A DNA stretch of 64,000 nt from Clostridium prolinivorans (GTDB lineage: Bacteria > Bacillota > Clostridia > Clostridiales > Clostridiaceae), in assembly GCF_004011155.1 (NCBI RefSeq), contig NZ_RJWG01000005.1, positions 1-64,000 on the forward strand. The letters are read 5' to 3'. Positions within the stretch are counted from its first letter, which is position 1. Every line of letters begins with the position of its first letter. Shown here one piece after another: positions 39,677 through 48,913 of the stretch. Below the pieces are notes generated by a model. The model saw only the letters and a list, made by a program, of their open reading frames with translations, did no database searches and was not told the origin of the DNA. Both the position numbers and the translations under genes were made by a program.

Positions 39677-39758
39677 TTTATTAATCATTGACTTTATAAA
39701 AAAATCTGCATCTTTTATAAAGCCTTATATTATGAAAATTGTTTATCAATTGTAGTTT

Positions 39759-40781
39759 TTAAATCAATTCTTTAGTAGATTCTCTTATTACAAGTTCTGG
39801 CATCACCACTATTCTATCAAAGCTTTGACCATTTATAAGATTTATAAGAGCTGTTGCCGCACTTTCTCCTATTTTGTATCTATCCTGCCTTATAGTTGTA
39901 AGTTTAGGACTCATATATTGGGCTATTGTAATATCATCAAAGCCAACTATAGATATATCTTCTGGAACTTTTAGTCCAAAATTATCAAACATTTCAATAG
40001 CTCCAACTGCCATAAGATCACTAGCACAAAATACAGCTGTAAATTCTTTATTAGAGTTTATAAGTTTTTCTGCAGCCAAACCTCCTCCTTTACTTGTAAA
40101 GTCTGAATATACTATTAAATCTTCATCTATAGGAATACTATATCTATTTAATGCTAAATAATAACCATCTAATCTTTCAAAGCTTACAAAAGCATCTTTG
40201 TGTCCATTTATAAAAGCTATTTTTTTATGTCCAAGATTTATAAGATGTTCTACCGCCATAAAAGCCCCTTTAGTACTATCAACTCCTACACAAGTTGTTT
40301 TAGGATTTTTTATGCTTACATCAAACATTACACATGGATATTCTATATTAGTAAGCTCTTTGTAATAATCATCGCTTAGTTTAATTCCCATTATAAATGC
40401 ACCATCTAAATTTTTTTCATTAAAAAGAGTAGATAAATTTTTATTTTTCTGCATATCTGTTGTAGTTGAAAGTATAATAGTTTCATATCCCTGCTTTGAA
40501 GCAGAATTTTTAAAAGCCATTAAAGTTTCAAAAACTATTGGATTTAAAATAGCATCATTATCATAATCTTCTATAAGCATACCAAGCCTGTAATTTTTCC
40601 CATTATTTTGAGTTTTATTTATTACATTAGGCTTGTATCCTAACTGCTCTGCTATTTCTAAAATATTTTTTCTTGTCTTTTCACTAATGTCGCTGTAATT
40701 ATTAAAAGCTCTTGAAACTGTGCCTACAGATACTCCAGCTTTTTTCGCAACATCTCTTATTGTAACTTGCTTATTTTCCAT
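39759..40781 (-). CDS. LacI-family transcriptional regulator
   Basis: A 340-residue repressor. The N-terminal LacI helix-turn-helix and hinge (about 1-60: VTIRDVAKKAGVSVGTVSRAFNN) are followed by a periplasmic-binding-protein-like effector domain (about 65-335). It lies between the GH65 phosphorylase and the transporter, all on the minus strand, so it probably senses the sugar or its phosphorolysis product. A LacI-type operator is at 39663. Confidence 0.92.
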   Translation of the reverse strand: MENKQVTIRDVAKKAGVSVGTVSRAFNNYSDISEKTRKNILEIAEQLGYKPNVINKTQNNGKNYRLGMLIEDYDNDAILNPIVFETLMAFKNSASKQGYETIILSTTTDMQKNKNLSTLFNEKNLDGAFIMGIKLSDDYYKELTNIEYPCVMFDVSIKNPKTTCVGVDSTKGAFMAVEHLINLGHKKIAFINGHKDAFVSFERLDGYYLALNRYSIPIDEDLIVYSDFTSKGGGLAAEKLINSNKEFTAVFCASDLMAVGAIEMFDNFGLKVPEDISIVGFDDITIAQYMSPKLTTIRQDRYKIGESAATALINLINGQSFDRIVVMPELVIRESTKELI

Positions 40782-40851
40782 ATGAATACCCCCAATTTAT
40801 ATAACTAATTAAATTAATTATATCTATAAGCACAAATTAATAAAATATCAA

Positions 40852-43134
40852 TTATCTTTTTACTGAAAGTACTTTATCTTTTTCTAATTTGCAGCACTTA
40901 TTATATACCAATATTTCTACAGGCTCTGATGCTTCAAATAACACTTCATCTTCTTTTATAGTTACTTTAATTATATTTTTTCTCCAATTTATATTAAATG
41001 AAAGCTCATTCCACTGTTTTGGTATCCATGGATTAAAATTAAGTCTTTGATCTTTATCTACACTTAATCCACCAAATCCAAATACTACACTTTGCCAAGC
41101 TCCTCCAGTATTTGCCGCATGAATTCCAAGTTCTGTATTACCTTGGTTATCATTTAAATCTGTCATAATAGCTTTAATAAAATATCTATAAGCATTATTG
41201 CTATCTCCTACAGAAAGTCCCATAATAGAATACATAGATGGACTTAGAGATGACTTATGCATAGTTCTTTCTTCGTAGTATTTATAATTTTCTCTTCTAA
41301 CATCTTCATCAAATTCTTCTCTGAGCATAAGCATAAGCATAATTACATCTGGCTGTTTTATAAGCTGTGTTTCTCCAAGTTTATCTAACTCTACATCTTT
41401 AGGCCATACTGGCATACCATTTTCATCATATTCAGTTATTTTTATATATTTCAAATCAAAATATCCTTCAAACTGCTCTATAATTCTTCCATCCTTGCTT
41501 TTAGGAATATACATTTTCTCTTGAATATCTTGCCATATTTTAAAATCTTCATTATTTAATCCAAGTTTAATACAAATATTATTAAAAAATGACATATCTT
41601 TATTCTTTATCCATTCAACTAATTCAAGAGATTTTTTAATACTCCATTTAGCAAGATAATTTGTATAAACATTATTATTCACATGTTCATGAAATTCATC
41701 AGGGCCTATAACATTGTTTATTTCATATCTATCTTTAAGTTTATTATATTCTACTCTGCTTTGCCAAAATTTTGCAGTGTCTAGAAATATTTCAAGCCCA
41801 TAATTTTTTAAAAAATCTTCATCATTGGTAGCTCTATAATATTCCCAAATAGCAAAAGTTATATCTGAATTTATATGAAATTCTTCATCTCCAGTCCATA
41901 TTCTAACTGGATTCCCTAAATAATCTATTCCCCACTTTGGAGTAACCTCAACACCTTCATCTGCTGATTCCCAAGGGAATTGTGCTCCTTTAAAGCCATT
42001 AAGCATAGCATTCTTTCTAGCTCCTTCTAAAGTATTGTATCTATACATTAAAAGTGCTTTTGCTGTTTCAGGACTTGTATATATAAAAAATGGAAGCATA
42101 AAAGTTTCTGTATCCCAGAAAACATGTCCTTTATATCCTTCTCCATGAAGTCCTTTTGCAGCTATGCTTATTTTGTCATCTCCTTCATAAGCTGATGAAG
42201 ATAAATGAAAAAGGTTAAATCTTATTCCCTGTTGTGCTAAATCATCACCTTTAATTTTTATATCAATATTAGTCCATATTTTTTCCCAAATTTTTATATG
42301 TGCATCTTTTTCTTTTTCGTAACCATCATATATAAAATCTTTAAGTTCTTTTTCAAAGGCTTCTTTTATAGAACAATTTATATCTCTAGAAGTATAAGTA
42401 GCTCCAAGCTTATAAATCGTATATTCATTATCCTTTACAGCAAAAATTTGATAAAGTTCCCTTACCTTTTCTCCAAATTTATTGAATTTTCTCTCTTTTA
42501 AAAAATTCCCTTCTTCATTTAGCCCAATAAGTGAAGTACCTTCCATGATTTTAATTTTTTTATCAATAGTAGATGTAATAAGAGCTATTCCTGGTTTTAA
42601 ATCTATTAACTCTTCTACATTAAAATGTTTAGTAGTATTAATAGGATCTAATGTATTATTTGTAATTGTCCCATCTATAATATTTTCAATCAAAATTTTC
42701 CCATTAAAATTAATTGGTGTAATTAAATATTTTGCTGCCCATCTATGTACATTATTTCTACTTACAAATCTTTCTGATGCTACCTTTATTATTTTTCCCT
42801 TTGGAGTTTTTATTTCAAATTGAAAACTTAATATACCTTCTTTCATATTAAGTTTTCTTGTAAAATTTAATATTTCACATATATCTAAATCTACAAGTTC
42901 TTCTTCAATATATAAATTAAATCCTAATATGTCTTGACAATTTACTATTTCAGTAACTTGAGCAGTATTTTTATCAAATATTCCCGCAATAAAATTTCCT
43001 CTTTCTCCTAATTTAGAAAATTCCAATGCTCCTCTTAGTCCTTTATATCCATTAGCTAAAGTAAATAATGTTTCATATTTTCTATTTTCTCTTGAATTAT
43101 ATTTATCTTGAACTATTTCCCATAGCAAGTCCAT
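40852..43134 (-). CDS. GH65 alpha-glucoside phosphorylase (maltose/kojibiose/trehalose/nigerose type)
   Basis: A 760-residue inverting phosphorylase splitting an alpha-linked glucose disaccharide with phosphate to beta-glucose 1-phosphate and glucose. The N-terminal beta-sandwich (about 1-260) is followed by an (alpha/alpha)6 barrel with WDTETFMLPFFIY, the catalytic Glu about 480 in NVIGPDEFHEHVNNN, and IKQPDVIMLMLML, and a C-terminal beta domain. The linkage specificity cannot be assigned from motifs by eye. Beta-phosphoglucomutase (pgmB), the usual partner, is not adjacent. It heads the module with its own leader and a GGGGGCG site. Confidence 0.92.
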   Translation of the reverse strand: MDLLWEIVQDKYNSRENRKYETLFTLANGYKGLRGALEFSKLGERGNFIAGIFDKNTAQVTEIVNCQDILGFNLYIEEELVDLDICEILNFTRKLNMKEGILSFQFEIKTPKGKIIKVASERFVSRNNVHRWAAKYLITPINFNGKILIENIIDGTITNNTLDPINTTKHFNVEELIDLKPGIALITSTIDKKIKIMEGTSLIGLNEEGNFLKERKFNKFGEKVRELYQIFAVKDNEYTIYKLGATYTSRDINCSIKEAFEKELKDFIYDGYEKEKDAHIKIWEKIWTNIDIKIKGDDLAQQGIRFNLFHLSSSAYEGDDKISIAAKGLHGEGYKGHVFWDTETFMLPFFIYTSPETAKALLMYRYNTLEGARKNAMLNGFKGAQFPWESADEGVEVTPKWGIDYLGNPVRIWTGDEEFHINSDITFAIWEYYRATNDEDFLKNYGLEIFLDTAKFWQSRVEYNKLKDRYEINNVIGPDEFHEHVNNNVYTNYLAKWSIKKSLELVEWIKNKDMSFFNNICIKLGLNNEDFKIWQDIQEKMYIPKSKDGRIIEQFEGYFDLKYIKITEYDENGMPVWPKDVELDKLGETQLIKQPDVIMLMLMLREEFDEDVRRENYKYYEERTMHKSSLSPSMYSIMGLSVGDSNNAYRYFIKAIMTDLNDNQGNTELGIHAANTGGAWQSVVFGFGGLSVDKDQRLNFNPWIPKQWNELSFNINWRKNIIKVTIKEDEVLFEASEPVEILVYNKCCKLEKDKVLSVKR

Positions 43135-43553
43135 ATTTTCGCCCCCAATTCAATATTGTTATTCCGAAAAATTTATATATATTTTTGTATTTTATTTTTG
43201 TTATATTTATTATATATCCTTTTAGTAATCATTTTCAAACATTAAAATAGATTAAATTTTAAAATTAGAACTGTTTTTCTTTATAATTCATCTATTTTAT
43301 CAAAAACTCTTTTTATTTGTTTTTGTGAAATTTTTGTTTTGTTTTTGTAGATTTGTTTTGACATATGTTAATATGGATTTTAAAATATTCAACATAGTAT
43401 ACAAAAATAAAAAAATTAAAATAATAAAAAAATTAAAATTAAAATTTGTTATAAAATTAAAAAAGTCATGAATAAATAAGGATTTTCCTTATTTATTCAT
43501 GACTTTTTTTAAATTACAAAAACATTGCTTTATTTTAGTTTATATTTATAAAT
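43135..43553. other. Intergenic region upstream of the GH65 gene
   Basis: About 420 bases without a gene. It holds the GH65 leader and, at 43459-43509, the terminator of the tautomerase. TTTTTGATAAAATAG around 43297-43311 (minus strand) resembles the TTTGATAAAC half-site seen near the LacI operator. No other feature stands out. Confidence 0.4.
43459..43509 (-). terminator. Strong intrinsic terminator after the tautomerase gene
   Basis: A perfect 24-bp inverted repeat (arms 43459-43482 and 43486-43509; stem ends AAAAAAGTCATGAATAAATAAGGA) with a 3-base loop and T-run on the minus strand. Confidence 0.9.
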
Positions 43554-43742
43554 TTATTTATGTCTTTCAGATAACAATTTGCCTCCTGCTCCTATGTTAT
43601 CCATACTATTTTCTCTTATTAAGATTTGAAATGCTTGTTCTGGAATTCCTAATACTTCTGAAGAAGTTTTAGTAAGTTTAGCTACAAGTTCAGCTTTTTT
43701 GTCTTTAGTAAGCTCTGGCCCATCAAATTGAATAAATGGCAT
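43554..43742 (-). CDS. 4-oxalocrotonate tautomerase family protein
   Basis: A 62-residue tautomerase. After removal of Met the protein begins with the catalytic Pro1 (PFIQFDGPELTKDKK), which decides the start at 43742, after GGGAGGTG at 6 bases; an in-frame upstream GTG would bury the proline and is rejected. Arginine residues near 38-40 (LIREN) would bind substrate. The physiological substrate in clostridia is unknown. It is monocistronic with a strong terminator. Confidence 0.85.
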   Translation of the reverse strand: MPFIQFDGPELTKDKKAELVAKLTKTSSEVLGIPEQAFQILIRENSMDNIGAGGKLLSERHK

Positions 43743-43995
43743 AAAAATCACCTCCCTTCTAAAAATTGAAACATTTCACTATCTTTTCTAAATTTGCATA
43801 TATATACTGTAATCCTGTTGAATTTTTAATCAAATTTTTCTTTATTTATAACAATTTAAATTATAACTCAATTTTTAGTTTATAAATAACTATACTCAAG
43901 CTAGAATGGCAGAAATTTTTTGTATTGATTTGTAAAAAATATATATATAATTATATAGACTAAATTATAAATAAATATATAAACTATAAGCTATT

Positions 43996-45228
43996 CTAAT
44001 TTAAAAGTTCTCTTCTTATCCAGTCAAGTGTGTTTATAACTGTGCTATTTCTTATCTTTTGTCTATCTCCTGATAAGTTTAATTTTTTTGTTTTTATATT
44101 TCCATTGATATATAGACCAACATACACAAGTCCTACTGGCTTTTCTGCTGTTCCTCCTGATGGACCTGCTATACCCGTTACAGAGACCCCTATATTTGTT
44201 CCTGCAGCTTTTGCTATCCCTTCAGCCATCTCCCTTGCTGTTTCTTCACTTACTGCGCCATATTTTTCAAGAGTTTCTTCTTTTACTTTAAGTCTTTTCA
44301 TTTTAGCTTCATTACTATAAGTTATTGCTCCTTCTATAAATACCGAAGAAATACCTGGATAATTTATTAAAGTTCCTGCCAAAAGTCCTCCTGTACAAGA
44401 TTCTGCTGTAGCTATAGTTAAGTTTTTCTCAATAAGCATCTTCCCAACAACATTTTCTAAAGTTGTTTCACCTTCACCATATATATTATCTTTTAATCTT
44501 TCTCTTATCTCTTTTTCAACAGGAGCTATTAATTCATAAGCTTCTTCTTCTGTTTTTGCCTTTGCTGTTATCCTAAGTATTGCTTCAAAATCCTTTGCAT
44601 ATGGGGCTACTGTAGGATTTTTACTTTTCTCTATTATATCATCTACCATCTCTGCCATAGCACTTTCACCAAGTCCCGCTACTCTAAGTACCTTTGAGAG
44701 CAAAACTCCCTCCGAAAATTTTTGTAAATATGGTACTACATAATTTTCAAACATAGGTATCATTTCTTTTGGTGGTCCAGGAAGCATTATAAGTATTTTA
44801 TTATTTTCCTCTATAATACATCCTGGAGCAGTTCCATTAGGATTAGGTAGAACTATTGAATCTTTTGGTATATATGCTTGCTTTATATTATTTTGCACCA
44901 TAGTTTTCCCTGATTTACTTAAAAATTCTTTAATATGATTTAATGATTTTTCATGCAAAATTAATTCTTTACCAAAATATTTAGCACCTATTTCTTTTGT
45001 CAAATCATCTTTAGTTGGTCCAAGTCCCCCTGTGGTAATCACCATATCTGCTCTTTCAAAAGCTAATTCATAAGCTTTTGAAAGTCTTTCTTCATTGTCC
45101 CCAACTACTGATTGATGATATACATTTATACCTAAATCTGACAGTCTTTTTGCTATATACTGAGTATTAGTATTTACTATATCTCCAAGCAATATTTCTG
45201 TTCCAACAGCTAATATTTCTGCCTTCAT
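43996..45228 (-). CDS. cinA: CinA family competence/damage protein (nicotinamide-nucleotide amidase)
   Basis: A 410-residue two-domain CinA. The N-terminal MoCF/COG1058 domain (about 1-165: ILAVGTEILLGDIVNTN, VITTGGLGPTKDDLT, PNGTAPGC) is linked to the C-terminal amidase domain (about 255-410: IATAESCTGGLLAG, GVSVTGIAGPSGG). CinA removes ammonia from NMN, and/or hydrolyses ADP-ribose in the N-domain in pyridine nucleotide salvage. The ATG at 45228 follows GAAGG; an ATG 18 bases upstream overlaps that site. No recA is next to it here. Confidence 0.92.
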   Translation of the reverse strand: MKAEILAVGTEILLGDIVNTNTQYIAKRLSDLGINVYHQSVVGDNEERLSKAYELAFERADMVITTGGLGPTKDDLTKEIGAKYFGKELILHEKSLNHIKEFLSKSGKTMVQNNIKQAYIPKDSIVLPNPNGTAPGCIIEENNKILIMLPGPPKEMIPMFENYVVPYLQKFSEGVLLSKVLRVAGLGESAMAEMVDDIIEKSKNPTVAPYAKDFEAILRITAKAKTEEEAYELIAPVEKEIRERLKDNIYGEGETTLENVVGKMLIEKNLTIATAESCTGGLLAGTLINYPGISSVFIEGAITYSNEAKMKRLKVKEETLEKYGAVSEETAREMAEGIAKAAGTNIGVSVTGIAGPSGGTAEKPVGLVYVGLYINGNIKTKKLNLSGDRQKIRNSTVINTLDWIRRELLN

Positions 45229-45449
45229 ATTTAAACCTTCTTTCATATATAAAAATTTATGGTTTATATAATCATATAAATTATAAAGTCTAACCTAATA
45301 TGGAAATTAAAAAATTTTCCAATCTAAGTTATAAATTTATTTAAACATTAATTTATTAATTAATTATTCATAATATTGCCAAGCTACTGCAATATAACAG
45401 GTTTACTATATAACTAAAATAAATATTTAAAGTTAGGAGATGATAAAAT

Positions 45450-45869
45450 ATGAATTTTGAAAATGAAAAACAACAGTTTGAGAATACTTTTGAAAATACT
45501 GATGATAAAAATATTATTCTTACTAATGATACAAATTCTTTAAATATAGATGCACCAAAAGATTTTAATGAATCTTCTAAAAACCCAGGTAAAATTAATA
45601 ATAATTTTTCAAATGCTTCTTCGCCAAGCAAAAGTAAACCCAAAATACACACTGCTTTAAAAAATAAAATAAAAAGTATTAACCCTAAGTTAAAAAAAAC
45701 AGTTCTATTCGTACTTATATGTATTATTTGTTTTGGTCTTGGAATATTAACAGATAGAACAATAGTTAAACATCAAAGAGCAAGAATTCTTGATAATAAA
45801 AATATTATTAGAGAAAAAATCCCTAATAATAATGCTCCTTTTAATAAAAAAAATAGGAATTGGCAGTAA
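45450..45869 (+). CDS. Unknown Asn/Lys-rich single-pass membrane protein
   Basis: I do not recognise this 139-residue protein. The first 75 residues are polar, rich in Asn, Ser, Lys, Asp and probably disordered; one membrane helix (about 84-104, LFVLICIICFGLGILT) follows KLKK and is followed by a basic, Asn-rich tail. No signal cleavage site is obvious; the topology N-in is suggested by the KLKK before and DRTIVKHQR after. It has a good TTAGGAGAT site 8 bases before ATG and a stem-loop after the stop, so it is probably expressed. Confidence 0.6.
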   Translation: MNFENEKQQFENTFENTDDKNIILTNDTNSLNIDAPKDFNESSKNPGKINNNFSNASSPSKSKPKIHTALKNKIKSINPKLKKTVLFVLICIICFGLGILTDRTIVKHQRARILDNKNIIREKIPNNNAPFNKKNRNWQ

Positions 45870-45874
45870 AAACA

Positions 45875-45917
45875 CTAGCTGATGAGTACATATAACTACT
45901 CATCAGCTAGATATTTT
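45875..45917 (+). terminator. Stem-loop terminator after the unknown membrane protein
   Basis: CTAGCTGATGAGTA (45875-45888) pairs perfectly with TACTCATCAGCTAG (45897-45910). The T-tract is short (ATATTTT), so termination may be partial. Confidence 0.7.
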
Positions 45918-45997
45918 GAAGTTTATTTAATGGGGATGCATTAATTCTCTTATCTAAATTCTCTTGCCTGTTTAAATTTTATATATTATTTTTAATA

Positions 45998-46159
45998 TTA
46001 TTCAGCTTCTTCGAATTGATCTTTTCCAACTCCACAAAGTGGACAAACCCAATCTTCTGGTACATCTTCCCAAGCAGTTCCAGGATTTACACCATTATCT
46101 GGATCTCCTAGCTCTGGGTCATATATATATCCACAAGCTATACAAACATATTTTTTCAT
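45998..46159 (-). CDS. Rubredoxin
   Basis: A 53-residue one-iron electron carrier: CIACGY near the N-terminus and CPLCGV near residue 39 supply the four cysteine ligands, with the aromatic core ([24 protein letters not shown]). Common in clostridia, where it takes electrons from NAD(P)H-rubredoxin reductase for oxygen and peroxide reduction. The ATG at 46159 follows AGGGAGG; ten further in-frame codons upstream have no binding site and are excluded. Confidence 0.95.
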   Translation of the reverse strand: MKKYVCIACGYIYDPELGDPDNGVNPGTAWEDVPEDWVCPLCGVGKDQFEEAE

Positions 46160-46361
46160 AATTTTTTCCTCCCTAACATTTAATATCAATTAATACTAAT
46201 TATATTTTATCAATATCTTTCCAAAGTGTAAATAGCTAGTTAAAATATAATTGTTAAATTATTGTATCATAGATATTATTTTACCTTGCACTAAATTATT
46301 TTATTCTTTTTTAGTAAAATTATTAGTAAAATTAAATGTTTTAATATCAATTATAATTTAG

Positions 46362-46467
46362 CCACAATAAGCTGTAAATTAATTTGCACTATACAATTTA
46401 TAGTGCTTTTAAATTTCTATTATATCTATATATAGCGGTCAATATTTAACAAAAAACTTTTGGTGAG
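46362..46467 (-). repeat. 106-bp MITE-like repeat, diverged copy B
   Basis: Inverse to the copies at 55868 and 63178. It ends with CCACAATAAGC and GTGAG (complement CTCAC). The internal hairpin GCACTATA-AATTG-TATAGTGC is perfectly paired here. Differences from the identical copies are spread across the element, indicating an older insertion. Confidence 0.85.
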
Positions 46468-46652
46468 ATAATTATAGTTATTAATTGGATTTCAATAAAA
46501 ATATTTATGATAAATAAAATTAATAAATAAATTGCAAAAATACAGATTATATTAAAGTTTTAATTTATAATATTTTTAATAATAGTATGTAAATGATATA
46601 ATTAAAATAATTTCAAATATTTAAAATTATATGCTAATTAAGCATTATATTG

Positions 46653-46768
46653 TTGACGTTTTACAAAAAAAACTGTAATATGTTGTTAAGGAATAAAAAA
46701 CCATAGAGTTTTGACTTAGGTTATTTGACAGCTGAATTAGGCAGAACAATTATTGTTCTGCCTTTTTT
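46653..46768 (+). ncRNA. Possible short terminated transcript or attenuated leader upstream of glgB
   Basis: TTGACG (46653-46658) and TAATAT (46676-46681) with a 17-base spacer are followed about 55 bases later by a perfect 11-bp terminator (AGGCAGAACAA / TTGTTCTGCCT, 46739-46763) and six T. An RNA of about 80 nt would result: a small RNA or a leader controlled by termination. No riboswitch consensus was recognised. It stands 157 bases before the glgB start. Confidence 0.45.
46739..46768 (+). terminator. Intrinsic terminator upstream of glgB
   Basis: An 11-bp perfect stem with a 3-base loop (46750-46752) and T6. It cannot be the terminator of any plus-strand protein gene; rubredoxin is minus-strand. 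Confidence 0.85.
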
Positions 46769-46822
46769 AGTAAAAAACACTATATTAAAATTTTTGTAAT
46801 GGTTTAATTTTTTATAATACAC

Positions 46823-46851
46823 TTGACAAATGCTTACTAAAACGAATAAAA
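46823..46851 (+). promoter_or_regulatory. Likely glgB promoter
   Basis: TTGACA at 46823-46828, a 17-base spacer, and ATAAAA at 46846-46851. The -35 is consensus, the -10 weak. A transcript would start about 70 bases before the glgB ATG. Confidence 0.55.
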
Positions 46852-46925
46852 TTGTAATGTTTTTACAATTTTATTTAAATTTACTATTTTTATTCTGTTT
46901 ATAATTATAAAGAAAGGGTGAACTT

Positions 46926-48872
46926 ATGAATAAGCCTAAATATGCAAAAAAAGTTATATTAAATTCAAATAAAATAAAAAAATTTAGAACCTATAATATT
47001 TTTGGAAGCCATTTAAAAACAATAAATGGTATTTCTGGAGTTAGATTTACCCTTTGGGCTCCTAATGCAAAATATGTAAGCGTTGTTGGTGATTTTAATA
47101 ATTGGACAGGCTCGTTACACAAAATGAAAAAAATAAAAAGTTCTGGAATTTGGACTTTATTTATACCTAATTTAAAATGCGGTGACATATATAAATACGA
47201 AATCATAACTTTAGATAATAAAAAATTTTTAAAATCAGACCCTTATGCTTTTTATTCTGAACTTAGGCCAAACACAGCCTCAAAAATAGTATCTCTTGAT
47301 AAATATACCTGGCACGACGAAGAATTTATATTTAAAAGAAGTACAACCCCTCTTTATGACAAAGCTTTAAATATATATGAGGTGCATTTAGGTTCTTGGA
47401 AAAGAGATGAAAATAAAGATGATGAAGATAATTTTAAAAATTATAAAGACATAGCTGACGAATTAGTAGAATATGTTATAGATATGGGTTATACACACAT
47501 AGAAATACTACCTGTTACAGAACATCCTCTTGATGCTTCCTGGGGATATCAAAGCACAGGATATTATTCAGTTACAAGCAGATACGGTACACCAGAAGAT
47601 TTTATGTATTTTGTAGACAAATTTCATCAAAACAATATAGGTGTTTTGATAGACTGGGTTCCTGGACATTTTTGTAAAGATTCTCATGGTTTATATAGAT
47701 TTGATGGTACACCTCTTTATGAATACGATAATCCTATTTTAGCTGAAAATTTTGATTGGGGAACTGCTAACTTTGATTTAAGCAAAAAAGAGGTACGTCA
47801 TTTTCTAATAAATAATGCTCTATTTTGGTTTGATGTATATCATATAGACGGCATAAGAGTAGATGCAGTAGCTAATATGCTTTACTTAAACTATGGTAAA
47901 AAAGAAGGAATGTCTATAAAAAATAAATTTGGTGGAAATGAAAATTTAGATGCTATTGATTTCCTAAAAACATTAAATAAAACTGTATTTAGATATTTCC
48001 CTAATGTACTTATGATAGCTGAAGATTCCAGTTGTTTCCCATACATAACAGCACCTACTTATTTAAATGGTGTAGGTTTTAACTATAAATGGAATATGGG
48101 TTGGATGAATGACATGCTTAAATATATGCAAATGGATCCAATTTACAGAAAATATCACCATAATTTAATAACTTTTTCGCTTATGTATGCATTTTCAGAG
48201 AATTTTATACTTCCTCTTTCTCATGATGAAGTTGTACATGGTAAAAAATCTCTTTTAGATAAAATGCCTGGAGATTATTGGCAGAAATTTGCAAATTTAA
48301 GACTTTTCTATGGATATATGATGTCTCATCCTGGTAAAAAACTTTTATTTATGGGAGCAGAAATAGGGCAATTTTTAGAATGGCGTTATACTCATAGCTT
48401 AGATTGGACACTTTTAGATTATCCAATGCATAAATCTCTTAATTTATATTTTAAAGAGATAAATTCTCTTTATAAAAAAGAAAAAGCTTTATGGGAAGTA
48501 GATCACAGTTATGAAGGTTTCCAATGGATAGATCATCAAAATTTTGAGCAAAGCATAATATCTTTTATGCGTATAGGTAAAGAAAAAAAAGATTTTATTA
48601 TAGTTATTTGTAATTTTACACCAGTTGTATATCATAATTATAAAATAGGTGTACCAAGTTTTGTTCATTATAAAGAAATATTTAATAGTGACAATGAAGC
48701 TTTTGGTGGTTCTAATGTTTTAAATAAAGATGTTATAAAACCTCATATAGAAAATTGGCACAATCAGCCTTATCATATAGAAATCACTATACCACCTTTA
48801 GCTACAATTTTTATAAAACCACATTATAAATATAAAATAAAGCTTCCATCAAAAGCTATTAAAATTAAATAG
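46926..48872 (+). CDS. glgB: 1,4-alpha-glucan branching enzyme
   Basis: Makes alpha-1,6 branches in glycogen. An N-terminal CBM48 (about 15-110: GVRFTLWAPNAKYVSVVGDFNNW) is followed by a GH13 barrel with catalytic residues: nucleophile Asp about 311 in DGIRVDAVANML, acid/base Glu about 365 in LMIAEDSS, and stabilising Asp about 433 in PLSHDEVVHGKKS. The C-terminal all-beta domain ends in a Lys-rich tail. Length 648 residues is normal. First gene of the glycogen operon glgB-glgC-glgD-glgA-glgP. Confidence 0.94.
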   Translation: MNKPKYAKKVILNSNKIKKFRTYNIFGSHLKTINGISGVRFTLWAPNAKYVSVVGDFNNWTGSLHKMKKIKSSGIWTLFIPNLKCGDIYKYEIITLDNKKFLKSDPYAFYSELRPNTASKIVSLDKYTWHDEEFIFKRSTTPLYDKALNIYEVHLGSWKRDENKDDEDNFKNYKDIADELVEYVIDMGYTHIEILPVTEHPLDASWGYQSTGYYSVTSRYGTPEDFMYFVDKFHQNNIGVLIDWVPGHFCKDSHGLYRFDGTPLYEYDNPILAENFDWGTANFDLSKKEVRHFLINNALFWFDVYHIDGIRVDAVANMLYLNYGKKEGMSIKNKFGGNENLDAIDFLKTLNKTVFRYFPNVLMIAEDSSCFPYITAPTYLNGVGFNYKWNMGWMNDMLKYMQMDPIYRKYHHNLITFSLMYAFSENFILPLSHDEVVHGKKSLLDKMPGDYWQKFANLRLFYGYMMSHPGKKLLFMGAEIGQFLEWRYTHSLDWTLLDYPMHKSLNLYFKEINSLYKKEKALWEVDHSYEGFQWIDHQNFEQSIISFMRIGKEKKDFIIVICNFTPVVYHNYKIGVPSFVHYKEIFNSDNEAFGGSNVLNKDVIKPHIENWHNQPYHIEITIPPLATIFIKPHYKYKIKLPSKAIKIK

Positions 48873-48913
48873 CATTTTGATTTAATAAAATTATAACTTT
48901 AAGGGGGATAAAA

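Larger units (their letters stand above)
46190..46925. other. Long intergenic region upstream of the glycogen operon
   Basis: About 740 bases. It contains repeat copy B (46362-46467), a promoter-terminator pair (46653-46768, see separate entry) and a second promoter (46823-46851) close to glgB. No protein gene is visible. Confidence 0.7.

Noticed and set aside
45368-45652. Minus-strand open frame opposite the unknown membrane protein
   Set aside because: It is an antisense shadow: no ribosome site, low-complexity hydrophobic Leu/Phe-rich composition from AT-rich antisense DNA, and the plus-strand gene has clear signals.
46653-46768. Known riboswitch upstream of glgB
   Set aside because: No consensus core of glmS, c-di-GMP, c-di-AMP, preQ1, ZTP, fluoride or TPP riboswitches was recognised; left as unnamed leader or small RNA.
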